Source: Saccoglossus kowalevskii (Eukaryota > Hemichordata > Enteropneusta > Harrimaniidae). From it: a stretch of DNA of 16,998 nt. The position numbers were made by a program, and so were the translations under genes. Location: positions 46,543-63,540 of the forward strand of contig NW_003108598.1 of assembly GCF_000003605.2 (NCBI RefSeq), in the 5' to 3' direction. Of the stretch, positions 9,401-16,094 are shown one piece after another. The first letter of the stretch is position 1; each line of letters starts with the position of its first letter. Under the pieces are notes generated by a model that was not told where the DNA came from, did not search any database, and was given only the letters and a program-made list of their open reading frames with translations.

Positions 9401-10731
9401 GTGGTGGATTTAAATAGTATATTTGGGGCAGATAATCCTGGTTATGCTCAGTGATTATCTTCCACCAAATATGCTAATTTCCCCCAGTTTTATATCTACT
9501 ACCAATTAATATTCTTATTTGTCCTTTATAATTTCTAATTCTACAATTTTGTTACAACATTAAAAATTTAATCTCCCTCTCAACACTTTTTTTTTTCAAT
9601 TTTTATTTCAACAATTCAGCCTCCTCTAATTACTATTTAAATTATCAGTTCATATTCAGTGTTATGATCATTAGTCCATGGTAATCAGGGTATTAGAAAA
9701 TAGAAAGTGCCTGTCTAAAAACTTTATTGAAATGAAAGATATTGGTCTGTAGTCATAAACTATTTTTTGTTGATTATTTAAGTTATTTTGTAATTTACAA
9801 GTAATATTCAATGAAAACAGGTTTGTGAAGATTTTGCCTGTCAAATGAAATTTTGTAGCTTGTCTAAAATGTGGAATGCTTGTTAAAATGACAGGCAGAC
9901 AGATTTCATTAACCTTTCCCAACCAGACTTCCAGATCAAATTTTTCTGCATTTTTTTCTTATATTCTTCAATATTTCTGGAAATGAACTCTGATTTTGGG
10001 ACCAACAGACAAAATTTTAGTCATTTTCCAGTTATTAGTAAAAAGATTTGGCTATTTTTGTCTCAATCTTTTGAAGGAAAGAGCAGACTATAAAGTAGAC
10101 TATTTTGTCAATTTGTGATGAAAAGAGAGAACTGGTGGTGAAAAGGTTAAAGCTGCATTTCGATTCTCACAAACCCATGTGTAAACATCATAAAAGTTTG
10201 GATTTTGTAAAGCTCATTTGAAAATGCTATCTAACAAAATTCCAAAATTGAATTTAGAAGTATTTCTGAAATGAAGTAAAGTGACAGTGAGTGACAATGA
10301 AAATTCTGTTTAGTTTGGTGATGAGACACAGTGACACCCCACGAGTTTCAATGGAGACTAACTTCAGTATCTCAATATTTCAGAATTTGTTGCCATACCA
10401 ACTGATTTTATAAATTGCCATGGTGATCACAATAATCAGTGAAAAATGTTCTGCATCTAATAAAAAATGGAAACATGCCTGATTTGCAAACATCAAATTT
10501 CTACCAGTTTATTTGGCTCAAATTTCAATGATAAATTTGAGAAAAATACAACAGGGTGAGAAATATATTACCAGTAAGTGAAGTGTACAATGGAAATACC
10601 TGAAGATTTGAACTGGTGGCTTCAGAACTTGATACCGGTTCCATGTTAGACTGTAACGATGAAGCATCTACTATGTGAGCATGTGGTGGCCATACTGGCT
10701 GATTGCTATCACTGCTCCCGGGCTCCATCAT
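561..10731 (-). CDS. PRDM10: PRDM10-like PR-domain zinc-finger transcription factor, 8 coding exons
   Basis: Joined coding exons (minus strand): 10731-10600, 8821-8560, 7858-7688, 7236-7078, 6137-6027, 5244-5147, 4562-4310, 3451-561. They sum to 4077 nt, 1358 residues plus TAA. Every junction is GT-AG and phase-compatible. The product should be a nuclear DNA-binding regulator; vertebrate PRDM10 is known to activate genes such as Flcn and Eif3b. Layout: N-terminal region with V-W-P near the start; His-rich stretch; acidic stretch (about 192-220); PR domain (about 256-382) with [29 protein letters not shown] and [10 protein letters not shown]; 14 C2H2 fingers (404-1039); Ala/Gln-rich region; [14 protein letters not shown] near 1208; polyQ 1293-1322. 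As in vertebrate PRDM10, the PR domain lacks a SET-type NHxC catalytic motif, so methyltransferase activity is doubtful. Human PRDM10 is about 1150 residues with ten fingers; this one has four more fingers and a shorter C-terminus. Family assignment is near certain; exon 4-5 joining is least sure. Confidence 0.93.
672..761 (-). repeat. Polyglutamine-coding CAA/CAG tract (30 codons)
   Basis: Read on the coding strand this is CAA x5, CAG x7, CAA x9, CAG x4, CAA x5, giving 30 uninterrupted Gln (residues 1293-1322). Short Gln clusters with Thr and Ala interruptions flank it. It mirrors the short Gln run near the C-terminus of human PRDM10 but is much longer. Its antisense frame is open only because it reads as polyleucine. 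Confidence 0.95.
1430..1498 (-). repeat. Imperfect (GCN CAR)n repeat coding alternating Ala-Gln
   Basis: The coding strand alternates Ala and Gln codons for about 20 residues just after finger 14, flanked by Ala and Gln clusters. Synonymous variation (GCA/GCT/GCC, CAA/CAG) shows it is not a fresh microsatellite. It forms part of a low-complexity linker. Confidence 0.85.
3452..4309 (-). other. PRDM10: PRDM10 intron 7
   Basis: An 858-nt intron with donor GTGAGT and acceptor TTTATAG. Its 3' part (about 3500-3600) is locally CpG-rich. Its centre (about 4000-4110) is AT-rich with repeated TTAGCTAAAT-like words. No convincing exon or full transposon was found. Confidence 0.8.
4310..4562 (-). CDS. 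PRDM10: PRDM10 coding exon 7 (core and end of PR domain)
   Basis: A 253-nt exon with acceptor atttcatag|TTGCAA (phase 0) and donor TACAGG|GTGAGT (phase 1). It carries the most conserved PR-domain motifs: [10 protein letters not shown], then [30 protein letters not shown] and a short acidic linker (EITAEEL). The residues between the two conserved blocks read PASCHSEQ, with no SET-type NHSC motif, as in human PRDM10 (PAQNHLEQ). The exon begins with TTG inside the protein; this is not a start codon. Confidence 0.95.
4722..4741 (-). repeat. Terminal fragment of the TTAA-ended element (family 4)
   Basis: The stretch GTCTGGTGGTGAAAAGGTTA repeats the right end of the element at 9909-10150. Only this end is recognisable in intron 6; the rest has diverged or was never present. 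Confidence 0.5.
4875..5041 (+). mobile_element. MITE family 3, copy 1 (intron 6)
   Basis: About 166 bp with roughly 31-bp terminal inverted repeats: left TTTAAAGCTGGGGGTCGTCA, right end complementary (…TGACGACCCTCTCGCTCTAAA). The interior (GATGGCCAT, TGTTTACAAACAAGCATCTA, TTGGGACTCAATT) matches the copy at 7472-7637 in inverse orientation. No coding capacity; a non-autonomous DNA transposon with a probable T/A-rich target duplication. Confidence 0.85.
5147..5244 (-). CDS. PRDM10: PRDM10 coding exon 6 (PR domain)
   Basis: A 98-nt exon with acceptor gtgtattag|GTGTGT and donor GGAAG|GTGAGT. It encodes [20 protein letters not shown], matching human PRDM10 '[20 protein letters not shown]'. It enters in phase 1 (two bases completing Gly) and leaves in phase 0. 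Too short to find by length alone; identified by homology and splice phase. Confidence 0.92.
5307..5509. mobile_element. MITE family 1, copy B (intron 5)
   Basis: 203 bp bounded by TACTGTAAAATACTTTATTT and its near-complement AAATAAAGTATTTTAAAGTA. The interior shows the family's reiterated TTTATTTTCACTGGAATT-type words on both arms. The TA ends suggest a Tc1/mariner-type TA duplication. It begins about 60 bp from exon 6. Confidence 0.85.
5561..5744. mobile_element. MITE family 2, copy 1 (intron 5)
   Basis: 184 bp bounded by TACTGTAAAATCTGTATTAG and the complement of TACCGTAAAATCTGTATTAG. The interior contains repeated GCGGCTTCTAATA/TATTAGAAGC words and matches the copy at 11664-11850 closely. 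The TA ends resemble family 1 (both start TACTGTAAAAT), so the families may share a transposase. Confidence 0.85.
6027..6137 (-). CDS. PRDM10: PRDM10 coding exon 5 (start of PR domain)
   Basis: A 111-nt exon with acceptor atgttgtag|TTGGAG and donor GTTG|GTATGT, phase 1 at both ends. It encodes [16 protein letters not shown], nearly identical to human PRDM10 '[15 protein letters not shown]' at the PR-domain entry. Joined directly to exon 4 it makes a Phe codon at the junction. In vertebrates a C-x2-C…C-x2-H knuckle lies between these segments, so a small in-phase exon might be missing from this model. Confidence 0.85.
6138..7077 (-). other. PRDM10: PRDM10 intron 4
   Basis: A 940-nt intron with donor T|GTAAGT and acceptor TGTTGTAG. 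It contains a ten-G run near 6397-6406 and the hAT-like element at 6649-6946. I searched its minus strand for the zinc-knuckle segment of vertebrate PRDM10 and found no convincing exon. Confidence 0.75.
6649..6946. mobile_element. hAT-like MITE (intron 4)
   Basis: 298 bp with imperfect inverted ends: CAGGGTCCATAGCACCAA on the left and the complement of CAGGACCCATAGCATTGG on the right. The interior has repeated 'TTTCCAAGACTTTTCC' words typical of non-autonomous hAT elements that begin CAGGG. Flanks share TAATT but I cannot prove a clean 8-bp target duplication. Confidence 0.6.
7078..7236 (-). CDS. PRDM10: PRDM10 coding exon 4 (acidic region)
   Basis: A 159-nt exon, phase 1 at both ends, with acceptor gacttttag|ATGAAC and a perfect donor T|GTAAGT. 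It encodes two acidic blocks ([16 protein letters not shown] and SEEDDEDED) followed by KVSFDTREL. This matches the acidic region and the 'PFDPHDLW' stretch before the PR domain of human PRDM10. The vertebrate zinc knuckle that follows has no counterpart here. The opposite strand is open only because GAT/GAA-rich sequence reads as Ser codons. Confidence 0.85.
7472..7637 (-). mobile_element. MITE family 3, copy 2 (intron 3)
   Basis: 166 bp bounded by TTTAAAGCAGGAGGGTCATC and CTTTAAAG. It is the reverse-orientation relative of the copy at 4875-5041, sharing TGTTTACAAACAAGCATCTA on the minus strand and CGCATGCG near the ends. It fills over a third of the 451-nt intron 3. Confidence 0.85.
7688..7858 (-). 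CDS. PRDM10: PRDM10 coding exon 3
   Basis: A 171-nt exon, phase 1 at both ends, with acceptor ttaacag|TGAGCG and donor CAAG|GTAAAT. It encodes a Thr/Ser- and Asp-containing segment (…[16 protein letters not shown]…) with no identifiable domain. The frame is open throughout and both junctions restore clean codons (GTG before, GAT after). Since its length is divisible by three, skipping it would keep the frame. Confidence 0.78.
7962..8065 (-). repeat. Partial family 4 element (intron 2)
   Basis: This begins TTAACCTTTTCATAACCAG and continues with CACAAATTCACAAAACAGTC and CTTCAGAAGATTGAGACAAA. It matches the reverse complement of the right half of the element at 9909-10150. The similarity stops near 8065. 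Confidence 0.7.
8074..8150 (+). repeat. Dispersed repeat with CCAAT-type inverted arms, copy 1
   Basis: Contains CTCTGATTGG … TAGCCAATCAGACACAATCT followed by TTGTAAGTAGCTT. The reverse complement of 16234-16310 shows the same order of words. The arms TCTGATTGG/CCAATCAGA are inverted repeats and also look like NF-Y sites. It may be part of a longer diverged element. Confidence 0.6.
8217..8535. mobile_element. 319-bp MITE-like element (intron 2, next to exon 2)
   Basis: Inverted ends: CCAAAAAAAAAACTTGTTGC on the left, and CCAAAAAAAAAATTGTTTTG leading to GTTGCCCTC on the complement of the right. The interior has a GCGACCCAATA / GGTCGGTCGC inverted pair near the right end. No coding frame. The right end is 24 bp from the end of coding exon 2, within the first bases of intron 2. 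Confidence 0.65.
8560..8821 (-). CDS. PRDM10: PRDM10 coding exon 2 (His-rich N-terminal region)
   Basis: The acceptor is gtactcag|GCATCC (phase 0) and the donor CCAG|GTCTGT (phase 1). It encodes about 87 residues of low-complexity, probably disordered sequence, including the run [10 protein letters not shown]. The donor departs from consensus at +3/+4 but has CAG before it and G at +5. It is chosen because only a phase-1 end fits the next exon. No domain is recognisable; placement rests on open frame, phase and the matching position of the long N-terminal leader of vertebrate PRDM10. Confidence 0.8.
8822..9908 (-). other. PRDM10: PRDM10 intron 1 (coding), 3' part
   Basis: AT-rich intronic sequence. 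It holds an (ATTT)n microsatellite near 9070-9090, a 17-bp inverted repeat TTATAACGCGGTTATAA at 9364-9380, and a looser inverted pair TATTTGGTGG/CCACCAAATA near 9397-9475. No exon was detected. Confidence 0.7.
9909..10150. mobile_element. Family 4 element with TTAA ends (intron 1)
   Basis: About 242 bp with inverted ends TTAACCTTTCCCAACCAGAC and the complement of AGAACTGGTGGTGAAAAGGTTAA. TTAA at both ends recalls piggyBac-type target sites, but this is inference. A second half-copy lies inverted at 7962-8065 and an end fragment at 4722. Confidence 0.6.
10600..10731 (-). CDS. PRDM10: PRDM10 coding exon 1 (start codon)
   Basis: The exon encodes 44 residues starting [19 protein letters not shown]. 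The spacing from Met to V-W-P resembles the human N-terminus (MDSKDESSHVWP). An in-frame TAG (10743-10741) lies three codons upstream of the first ATG, so translation cannot begin further 5' in this exon. The donor is CTTCAG|GTATTT in phase 0. An AG acceptor in ttgtag|GATCAC implies a short 5' UTR stretch at 10752-10732. Either of the two adjacent ATGs could be used. Confidence 0.8.
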
Positions 10732-10752
10732 GCAATGTCCCTATCTGTGATC
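10732..10752 (-). other. PRDM10: PRDM10 5' UTR stretch before the start codon
   Basis: The minus strand reads tatgttgtag|GATCACAG, a plausible acceptor 21 nt upstream of ATGATG. If used, an upstream non-coding exon is joined here. A candidate donor ATTTT|GTGAGC lies at 10864-10859. Confidence 0.4.
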
Positions 10753-10958
10753 CTACAACATACAGCACTGAAACAATAAAAATGGATATTCTGAATAATA
10801 GCTACAGAGCACAACTACCTGACCATCCAAAGAAAAATAACTCAGTTTCTAGTAAAAGGCTCACAAAATACTGGTAGCCTGATATTACTGCTAATTTACG
10901 TATTATTTATTTTGCTAACGGCCGTCTGAATTTCAGCTCTTGGTAATGTCAACTGGAT

Positions 10959-10990
10959 GACGCCATCTTGAAGAAAGTTCCACTTATAAT
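10959..10990 (-). promoter_or_regulatory. Candidate proximal core promoter of PRDM10 (TATA plus YY1-like site)
   Basis: On the minus strand ATTATAAG (10990-10983) is followed by CAAGATGGCGTC (10970-10959), a near-perfect YY1 consensus in transcription orientation. It lies about 230 bp upstream of the start codon. The ATG inside the motif would open only a 5-codon upstream frame. The T/A at the 5' edge is shared with the end of the adjoining MITE. No transcript evidence is available, so this is inference from motifs and spacing. Confidence 0.4.
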
Positions 10991-11193
10991 ACTGTGGAAT
11001 ACTTTATTTTCGCTGGAATTAATTTTCATTGAAAAGGATTTTTGGGCGTTTTGCATGGAATTAATTTTTCACTGATTTTTGAGGAGTTTAATGTGAAATA
11101 TAGGAAAAAAAGTATATTCGCTGGATTTTATTTTTACGGGATCATACCTTCAGCGAAAATAAATTCCAAGCAAAAATAAAGTATTCTACAGTA
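10990..11193. mobile_element. MITE family 1, copy C (upstream of PRDM10)
   Basis: 204 bp from TACTGTGGAATACTTTATTT to AAATAAAGTATTCTACAGTA. Close to the copy at 15892-16094. It abuts the candidate TATA/YY1 promoter of PRDM10. Confidence 0.9.
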
Positions 11194-11663
11194 AGTTAGT
11201 AATATGACACATTTAGGCAGATAACAGTGCACAAATTAGAAACATGGTAGATTTTAAAGCTAGGCTAAGCTAGCTTTTGTGCTCACTAAAAGCCACCTAA
11301 ATGTTAAGTTATGCCCAGAGTGTTCTGTAAGATCAAAATAAAGTCATCTGCTCCAAAGATGGAGCCTGATTGCGTTCCCATTGCTTCGTAACCCTCCTCA
11401 ACGGTCTGAAAAAGTTGCCTAGATTTCATTATGATTAGTGTCACTGAATAACTGATAACAAGCTGCTAATTTGAATATGTTAATTTTCAGAACAATGGAT
11501 AATAGTGGTATATTCTCTGCATATGCTGTGTAAATTGATAGTTGCCATGGAAATGAGTGTGACTGTCCAAATTTTTGTGACGTTGGAAAAAATTAACATG
11601 GTTAATAAGCAAAATCGAGCCAACATTTTCAGACGATTGCAGAAAGGACACACAAAACAATAA
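11194..11663. other. Non-coding sequence between MITEs
   Basis: AT-rich 5' flank or first-intron sequence. I see no coding frame, RNA gene or clear repeat beyond the flanking elements. Confidence 0.55.
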
Positions 11664-11850
11664 TACTGTAAAATCTGTATTAGAAGCTGCGGTTTCTATT
11701 TAAATGGTAGTACAATACAACAGAGGAGATGCGGTGTCTATTACAGCATCTATACAAATGAGAAATTGTGATTTTTTGGTTCGCAATTATTCAAAAAGAA
11801 TGGGTGCAACTTCTATTAGGGATGCGGCTTCTAATACAGATTTTACGGTA
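11664..11850. mobile_element. MITE family 2, copy 2
   Basis: 187 bp from TACTGTAAAATCTGTATTAG to CAGATTTTACGGTA, with the same GCGGCTTCTAATA interior and 'TTATTCAAAAAGAATGGGTG' word as the copy at 5561-5744. It lies about 75 bp from the 3' end of the LINE remnant. Confidence 0.88.
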
Positions 11851-11924
11851 GTTGTAATCAAGCTAAGGAATGTCGTGATGTTTTTCTATGTGGTGAACCA
11901 TTTCAGACTGGTTAATTATCTGAA

Positions 11925-12735
11925 TTACTGAAAATGTTTAAAGTTCCTTGGGGCAAGGAATTGAGCAGGTTGCTGTCTTATCTCAAAACACTTCTTTAGG
12001 TACCTTGCTACGGGGAGTGTTAGGCCACTGTTGTTTAGCAAGGCTATGAATTGTGTCTTTGGTGACAAATTTTTAAAGTTTTGGATTTTGGTTTTTGCCA
12101 TTTCGAATCGGACATTTCTTTCGGGGGTATATCTTTTACATGACATCATGAGGTGATACTCATCTTCTACTTCATTTTGATCACAAAGGTTGCATAATCT
12201 ATTAGCAAGGGGTATTCCTTTGTGTCTGCCAGTCTCAATTTTCAAGTTATGGTCACTGAGGCGGAATTTAGTTAAATTTTCGCGCATCTCAATGTTTTTC
12301 AGGGTAACAAGGTATGTTTCGAAGGCAAAATTGTTTTTTAATTCTCTGTATGTTCTTAATTTATTTTTTTCATTTTGTTTTGATCGATTGTCATTATGTA
12401 ATTCACTTTTCCAAGTTGATATGAATTGCCTTGCTGTTAGAGTTTCATCGCTGTCGATCAGGTAAGACTGGTTGATGTTATTTAAAAGGGAATCTATATT
12501 GGTGTACCATTTACTATTAATTTCTTTATTTTTTTGGAAAGCTAGTTTTAGTAATGGATTTGACGAGTTCTTTATACGATTAAAATATTTTATCATTTGT
12601 TTTTCGATAAAAGTCTCCAATGGGTAACGTTCAAGTTCGCCGTATAAACCTATTGTTGTAGTGTTTTTGGATGTACCCAAAAGAAAACGAAGATAATTTA
12701 TATGTACATCTTCAATTGGTGATTTTAGTGAAATT
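11925..12735 (-). pseudogene. LINE ORF2 C-terminal fragment with Cys/His motif
   Basis: The longest intact piece of the element: over 250 open codons, starting about 12735 in IEDVHINYLRFLLG and running to TAA at 11927-11925. It includes YGELERYPLETFIEKQMIKY and the CNLC…DEYHLMMSC Cys/His motif. The start is arbitrary, as it is the inside of a larger ORF. Composition is AT-rich. Not a host gene. Confidence 0.8.
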
Positions 12736-12744
12736 TCATCTCCC

Positions 12745-12961
12745 CAAACAGAGAAAGTGACAGTGGTATACTTAGATTTTTGCCTGTTTTTCCCTTTAAG
12801 GAAAATAAGGCCTTTAAAGCTTTTCTTTTTATGCTTTTTAGGCCTTCCTTGAATTTTCCATTAGCGCTTACTATTAATCCGAGGTAATTGGTTGATTTTA
12901 CAGTAATTAACTCACAACCTTCAAAGAAGAAAATATCATTCTCTAGAAGTCTGTTTGATCT
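12745..12961 (-). pseudogene. LINE middle segment, shifted frame
   Basis: In the frame shifted at about 12962 the minus strand reads on through NYLGLIVSANGKF and an internal K/A/L-rich stretch to LFGEMKFH, then a TAA. This is the usual post-RT order in LINE ORF2 proteins. A second frameshift near 12745 separates it from the C-terminal piece. Confidence 0.6.
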
Positions 12962-12962
12962 A

Positions 12963-13210
12963 TTAAAAGATCATAGTTTTTGTCTTTTCCGTGTTAACAG
13001 TTAGATGCCATTTTTTAGTGTATATCGATAAATTATCAAGGCAAGTTTGTAATCCTGTTTTTGATTCAGAAAGTATTACAAGATCGTCAGCATACATTAT
13101 ACAGTTAATAGGTGTATTTTGTAGTTTGGGTGGGTCACATCCAGGTTTATTAAGAACATCAGGTAAATCGTTTATGAAAATGTTGAATAGGGTTGGGCTT
13201 AAGTTGGCCT
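12963..13210 (-). pseudogene. LINE reverse-transcriptase palm fragment
   Basis: Open frame with ANLSPTLFNIFIND, the catalytic YADD box and the downstream K-T-K-x-M-I-F motif. It ends at TAA TAG within TTTTAATAG, where one T too many shifts the frame; LINE-like coding resumes in another frame just after. Residues upstream of about 13210 no longer look RT-like. Confidence 0.82.
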
Positions 13211-13428
13211 TAGATGTGGCAGTGTTACAGCTCTGAACTGCAGTACATCGACCATCATTGATAGTCTCTGGACGCAATGAACTGCCAGTTGAAAACACCA
13301 TACAATGTAAAAATTATCCTCATCTAAACTATTGTAACTGGTTTGTGACAGACCCTAAATGGCTGAGAATTGTAATAGCCAACACAGACATCTATTTAGG
13401 GCCAATCGAAGAAGTATCGAGCATCAAG

Positions 13429-13614
13429 TACTGTAAAATACTTTATTTTAGCTGGAATTAATTTTTGCTGAAAAACCTTATTGGGTGTTTTGTAAGGAGT
13501 TTATTTTCACTGATTTTTGGTTAGTTGAATGTAAAATATAGGAAAAAAGGTATATTCGCTGGATTTTATTTTCACTGAATCATTCCTTCAGCCAAAATAA
13601 AGTATTTCACAGTA
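13429..13614. mobile_element. MITE family 1, copy D
   Basis: 186 bp from TACTGTAAAATACTTTATTT to AAATAAAGTATTTCACAGTA. Slightly shorter than other copies because of a deletion in the right arm (the AAATAAATTCCAAGCG word is missing). Confidence 0.85.
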
Positions 13615-14004
13615 ACCTAACTCTCTCACTAAATCGTCAACCACTTTGGTTTTGATTAAAGCAGATAACCTATAATTTGAATACCACCGTTTATTCTGTC
13701 ACCGTAGAATGCTAGTAATATTTTAAGTGTGCAAAATTGTTCAGCGATAGTGACCCAACACTTCCGAGACTTGCCGTAAACTAGATGTTGTCGACGATCG
13801 TGCGACTTTGAAAAAAATACAAATATTCTTGCAAGTACTCGGAAGGGCCGAGTATCCTTTGACCAATGAAACATTTTCCTCTATCGACATTACCAACTCA
13901 TCTCCACTCAATCGCTAGAATCGAGTGACACGCCTTCGTCAAGTTTCAAAACATCGGACGTACCACTATCGAAACTTGCCCATAGAATGCGTGGGGCACA
14001 ACAA

Positions 14005-14035
14005 CGCCAAAATGGCGGCGGGAAATTGGCATTGG
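14005..14035 (+). promoter_or_regulatory. YY1/E2F/CCAAT motif cluster, possible divergent promoter
   Basis: CAAAATGGCGGCGGGAAATTGG combines a YY1-like site (AAAATGGCGGC), an E2F-like site (GGCGGGAAA) and two reversed CCAAT boxes, in a locally CpG-rich stretch (about 13740-14210). The YY1 orientation would suit a plus-strand transcript. No downstream gene is confirmed in the window. Confidence 0.3.
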
Positions 14036-14066
14036 AAACCATGAAAGGACGTTAAAATACATGTAA

Positions 14067-14285
14067 AATATCGCACAATTCGAAGCAATTGCGGAGCTCC
14101 TCAGTGTTAGACAGCCTGTAGTTAAAATACTCATGGACATAATACATTTCGGAGTTCGGTATGCCCGTCGCGTTGTGTCCCCTACGGACAAAGTGGTTTC
14201 GTACAAAAAAGAAGAGGACTGTACCATCTTGGAAACCACCTCCAATATGGCCTCCATGTTGACCACGTTTGCAGGGACTTGCTAA
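14067..14285 (+). other. Small open frame of uncertain status downstream of the YY1/E2F cluster
   Basis: A 72-codon open stretch whose only early ATG (14133) would give 50 residues (MDIIHFGVRYARRVV…, ending TFAGTC). I recognise no family and no convincing splice donor. It could be a first exon of a rightward gene or chance. Confidence 0.15.
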
Positions 14286-14846
14286 AAACAGCTAAATACC
14301 GACCATTTCTCACTAAATAATACTAACAGACAAACAAATAATATTTGAACTTTACAAAAAACAAGATCTGAGGTCAAGATCTTCTTGAGGTATTGGAAAA
14401 TAGCTTCGAAATTGGCGAAATATGTCGACGTGGTGTATTATGCAAATACGTTACTTGCCTCCCCCAAGAGTAAAAATGGCGTATCAAAATAATATCAAAT
14501 TTATCACAAAATGGCTCAGAAAAAATCACCCAACATAATTGAAACCTTCGATTAGTGCACCTAAGTTTTATATTTGACAGGCTTGGAAGATGCCATTCAG
14601 GACAAATGCTCGAAATCCCCCGAAAATGTGGAACAGTTCAGAACAAAGCATAAATTTTCGGGTGGGTCCTACCCCCAGTGATGTGGTGCATATTTTCACC
14701 CCCATTTCGCCGATAATCGAATGAAAAGAAGTTTTATAATATTTAGTATAAGACAAAGGTTCAAATGGCATCAATATCAGTTCGCAAACATTTGCGGGGT
14801 CTAAAATAAGCGGAGAAAATATATCGGGGAAAAAACAGAGAAAATT

Positions 14847-15175
14847 GCTCACCTCCGGAACAGCGTTGTTTGAGCTAATCGGGTACGAGTAGGCAAGCCT
14901 TTGTAAGAGACGCTGTGATTGGCTTATGAAGCTTGGGTCAGATTCATTAAACTGGTCATTATTCCGAATGTTACCAATCATTGCAAATCTAAATTTGTCT
15001 GTAATATCATCAATTTCACAATAAGAAGTAAAACCGCAGTTTTTTCATAAACATAAATAGTTATAAAAATTGAAAAACGCGCAATTTGGCGGGATACTAA
15101 TCTACAACATGTAGCCAATCAGAGAATAGGTTATAACCAAAAAATGGCCTCCTTAATTACGTATTCGGCGCGCCT
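14847..15175 (-). promoter_or_regulatory. Possible distal promoter and non-coding first exon (minus strand)
   Basis: A strong donor CCGGAG|GTGAGC has its exon end at 14853. Upstream on the minus strand lie AGCCAATCAC (about 14911-14921), a reversed CCAAT near 14970, E2F-like TTTGGCGGGA (about 15085-15095), AGCCAATCAGA (about 15113) and a GGCGCGCC block near 15168. Spliced to the acceptor at 10752 it would give a 5' UTR exon for PRDM10 with a 4.1-kb intron. This is inference; a phase-0 continuation meets a stop at once, so it cannot add coding sequence. Confidence 0.25.
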
Positions 15176-15179
15176 GGCA

Positions 15180-15891
15180 AATTAATTAGCATAATGTATT
15201 TATCTTGAAGTTGAGTCTTGTATCTGGTTTCCTTATTTATTTTCGAAACTCGTTATTGAATTGCATTTATTTTCGCAGCAAAGACAGTATTGTGAGCCTC
15301 ATGATCGTTGTTGACCACAAATTAATTATTTAATTTCTGTTCATTTAATAATTGATTAGAATCAATGATCTTGGATAACAAACTTAGACCTGGTTTCTAC
15401 TAATTTGAAATTCTCCTTATCGTAGGGAACTTGAAATTTTAAATTTGTGAGTAGGCGATTTTATTTATTTTTTTTTGGGGGGGGGTATACATTTTGTATG
15501 AAAACTTTATTTTTCTTTCGTTTTTTTTTCAAAAATGTTGAAAAAAGAAGCATGGCCAGTCAGTGTAGCTTCTACTTATATTACAGTGGGGTATGACAGA
15601 TATTGTTTATACATCATTCATATAATAGCAGTACTAAACAATGGTAGTAAAAAAATAGCTCCTCAAATTGCTAAGTACATACATGATTGTTTTAAAATCC
15701 GAGAAACAACTTGAAAAAAGTACTACCAGCTGCCTCAAAATAAAAAAAATACTTTAATTTATTGTATTTTATTAATAACTTTGTTTTATACTCTTTTAAT
15801 CTCATTTAATTTTTTTATTTCTTCATGGCTATACCTTTATTGTATTTTATAATCAAAGTCCCATAGAGGATATGATAACAATAAAGATGAT
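15180..15891. other. AT-rich non-coding region
   Basis: No coding frame or RNA gene seen. A T8/G10 homopolymer junction lies near 15469-15486. The rest is A/T-rich unique-looking sequence. Confidence 0.6.
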
Positions 15892-16094
15892 TACTGTGGA
15901 ATACTTTATTTTCGCTGGAATTAATTTTCGCTGAAAAGGTATTTTAGGCGCTTTGCTTGGAATTTATTTTCACTGATTTTTGTTGAGATTAATGTAAAAT
16001 ATAGGAAAAAATGTATATTCGCTGGATTTTATTTTCACGGAATCATCCCTTCAGCGAAAATAAATTCCAAGCGAAAATAAAGTATTCTACAGTA
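15892..16094. mobile_element. MITE family 1, copy E
   Basis: 203 bp from TACTGTGGAATACTTTATTT to AAATAAAGTATTCTACAGTA. It is the best-preserved copy, with four iterations of a TTTATTTTCRCTGGAATT-like word arranged as a palindrome. Confidence 0.9.

Larger units (their letters stand above)
11925..13210 (-). mobile_element. 5'-truncated, frameshifted LINE (non-LTR retrotransposon) remnant
   Basis: The minus strand encodes the C-terminal part of a non-LTR retrotransposon ORF2. From 5' to 3' it shows NLSPTLFNIFINDLP, the reverse-transcriptase core MYADDLVILS, the thumb-entry W-H-L-T-V-N-x-x-K-T-K, then YGELERYPL and FRLSDHNLKIETGRHKG before a C-x2-C…H…C motif (CNLCDQNE…DEYHLMMSC). The frame is broken at least twice. 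Everything upstream of RT motif 4 (endonuclease and early RT) is missing, as in 5'-truncated insertions. I cannot assign a clade with certainty. No intact enzyme remains. Confidence 0.88.

Noticed and set aside
9671-9922. 83-codon minus-strand open frame in intron 1
   Set aside because: AT-rich, no similarity to PRDM10 or any family I know, and it overlaps the end of a repeat element.
13946-14266. 106-codon minus-strand open frame
   Set aside because: No recognisable domain and it runs through the YY1/E2F-like cluster; it may be chance in CpG-richer DNA.
14568-14981. 137-codon minus-strand open frame
   Set aside because: No family recognised, a strong splice donor interrupts it at 14853, and phase-0 joining to the PRDM10 acceptor meets a stop at once. 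At most its 5' part is an untranslated first exon.
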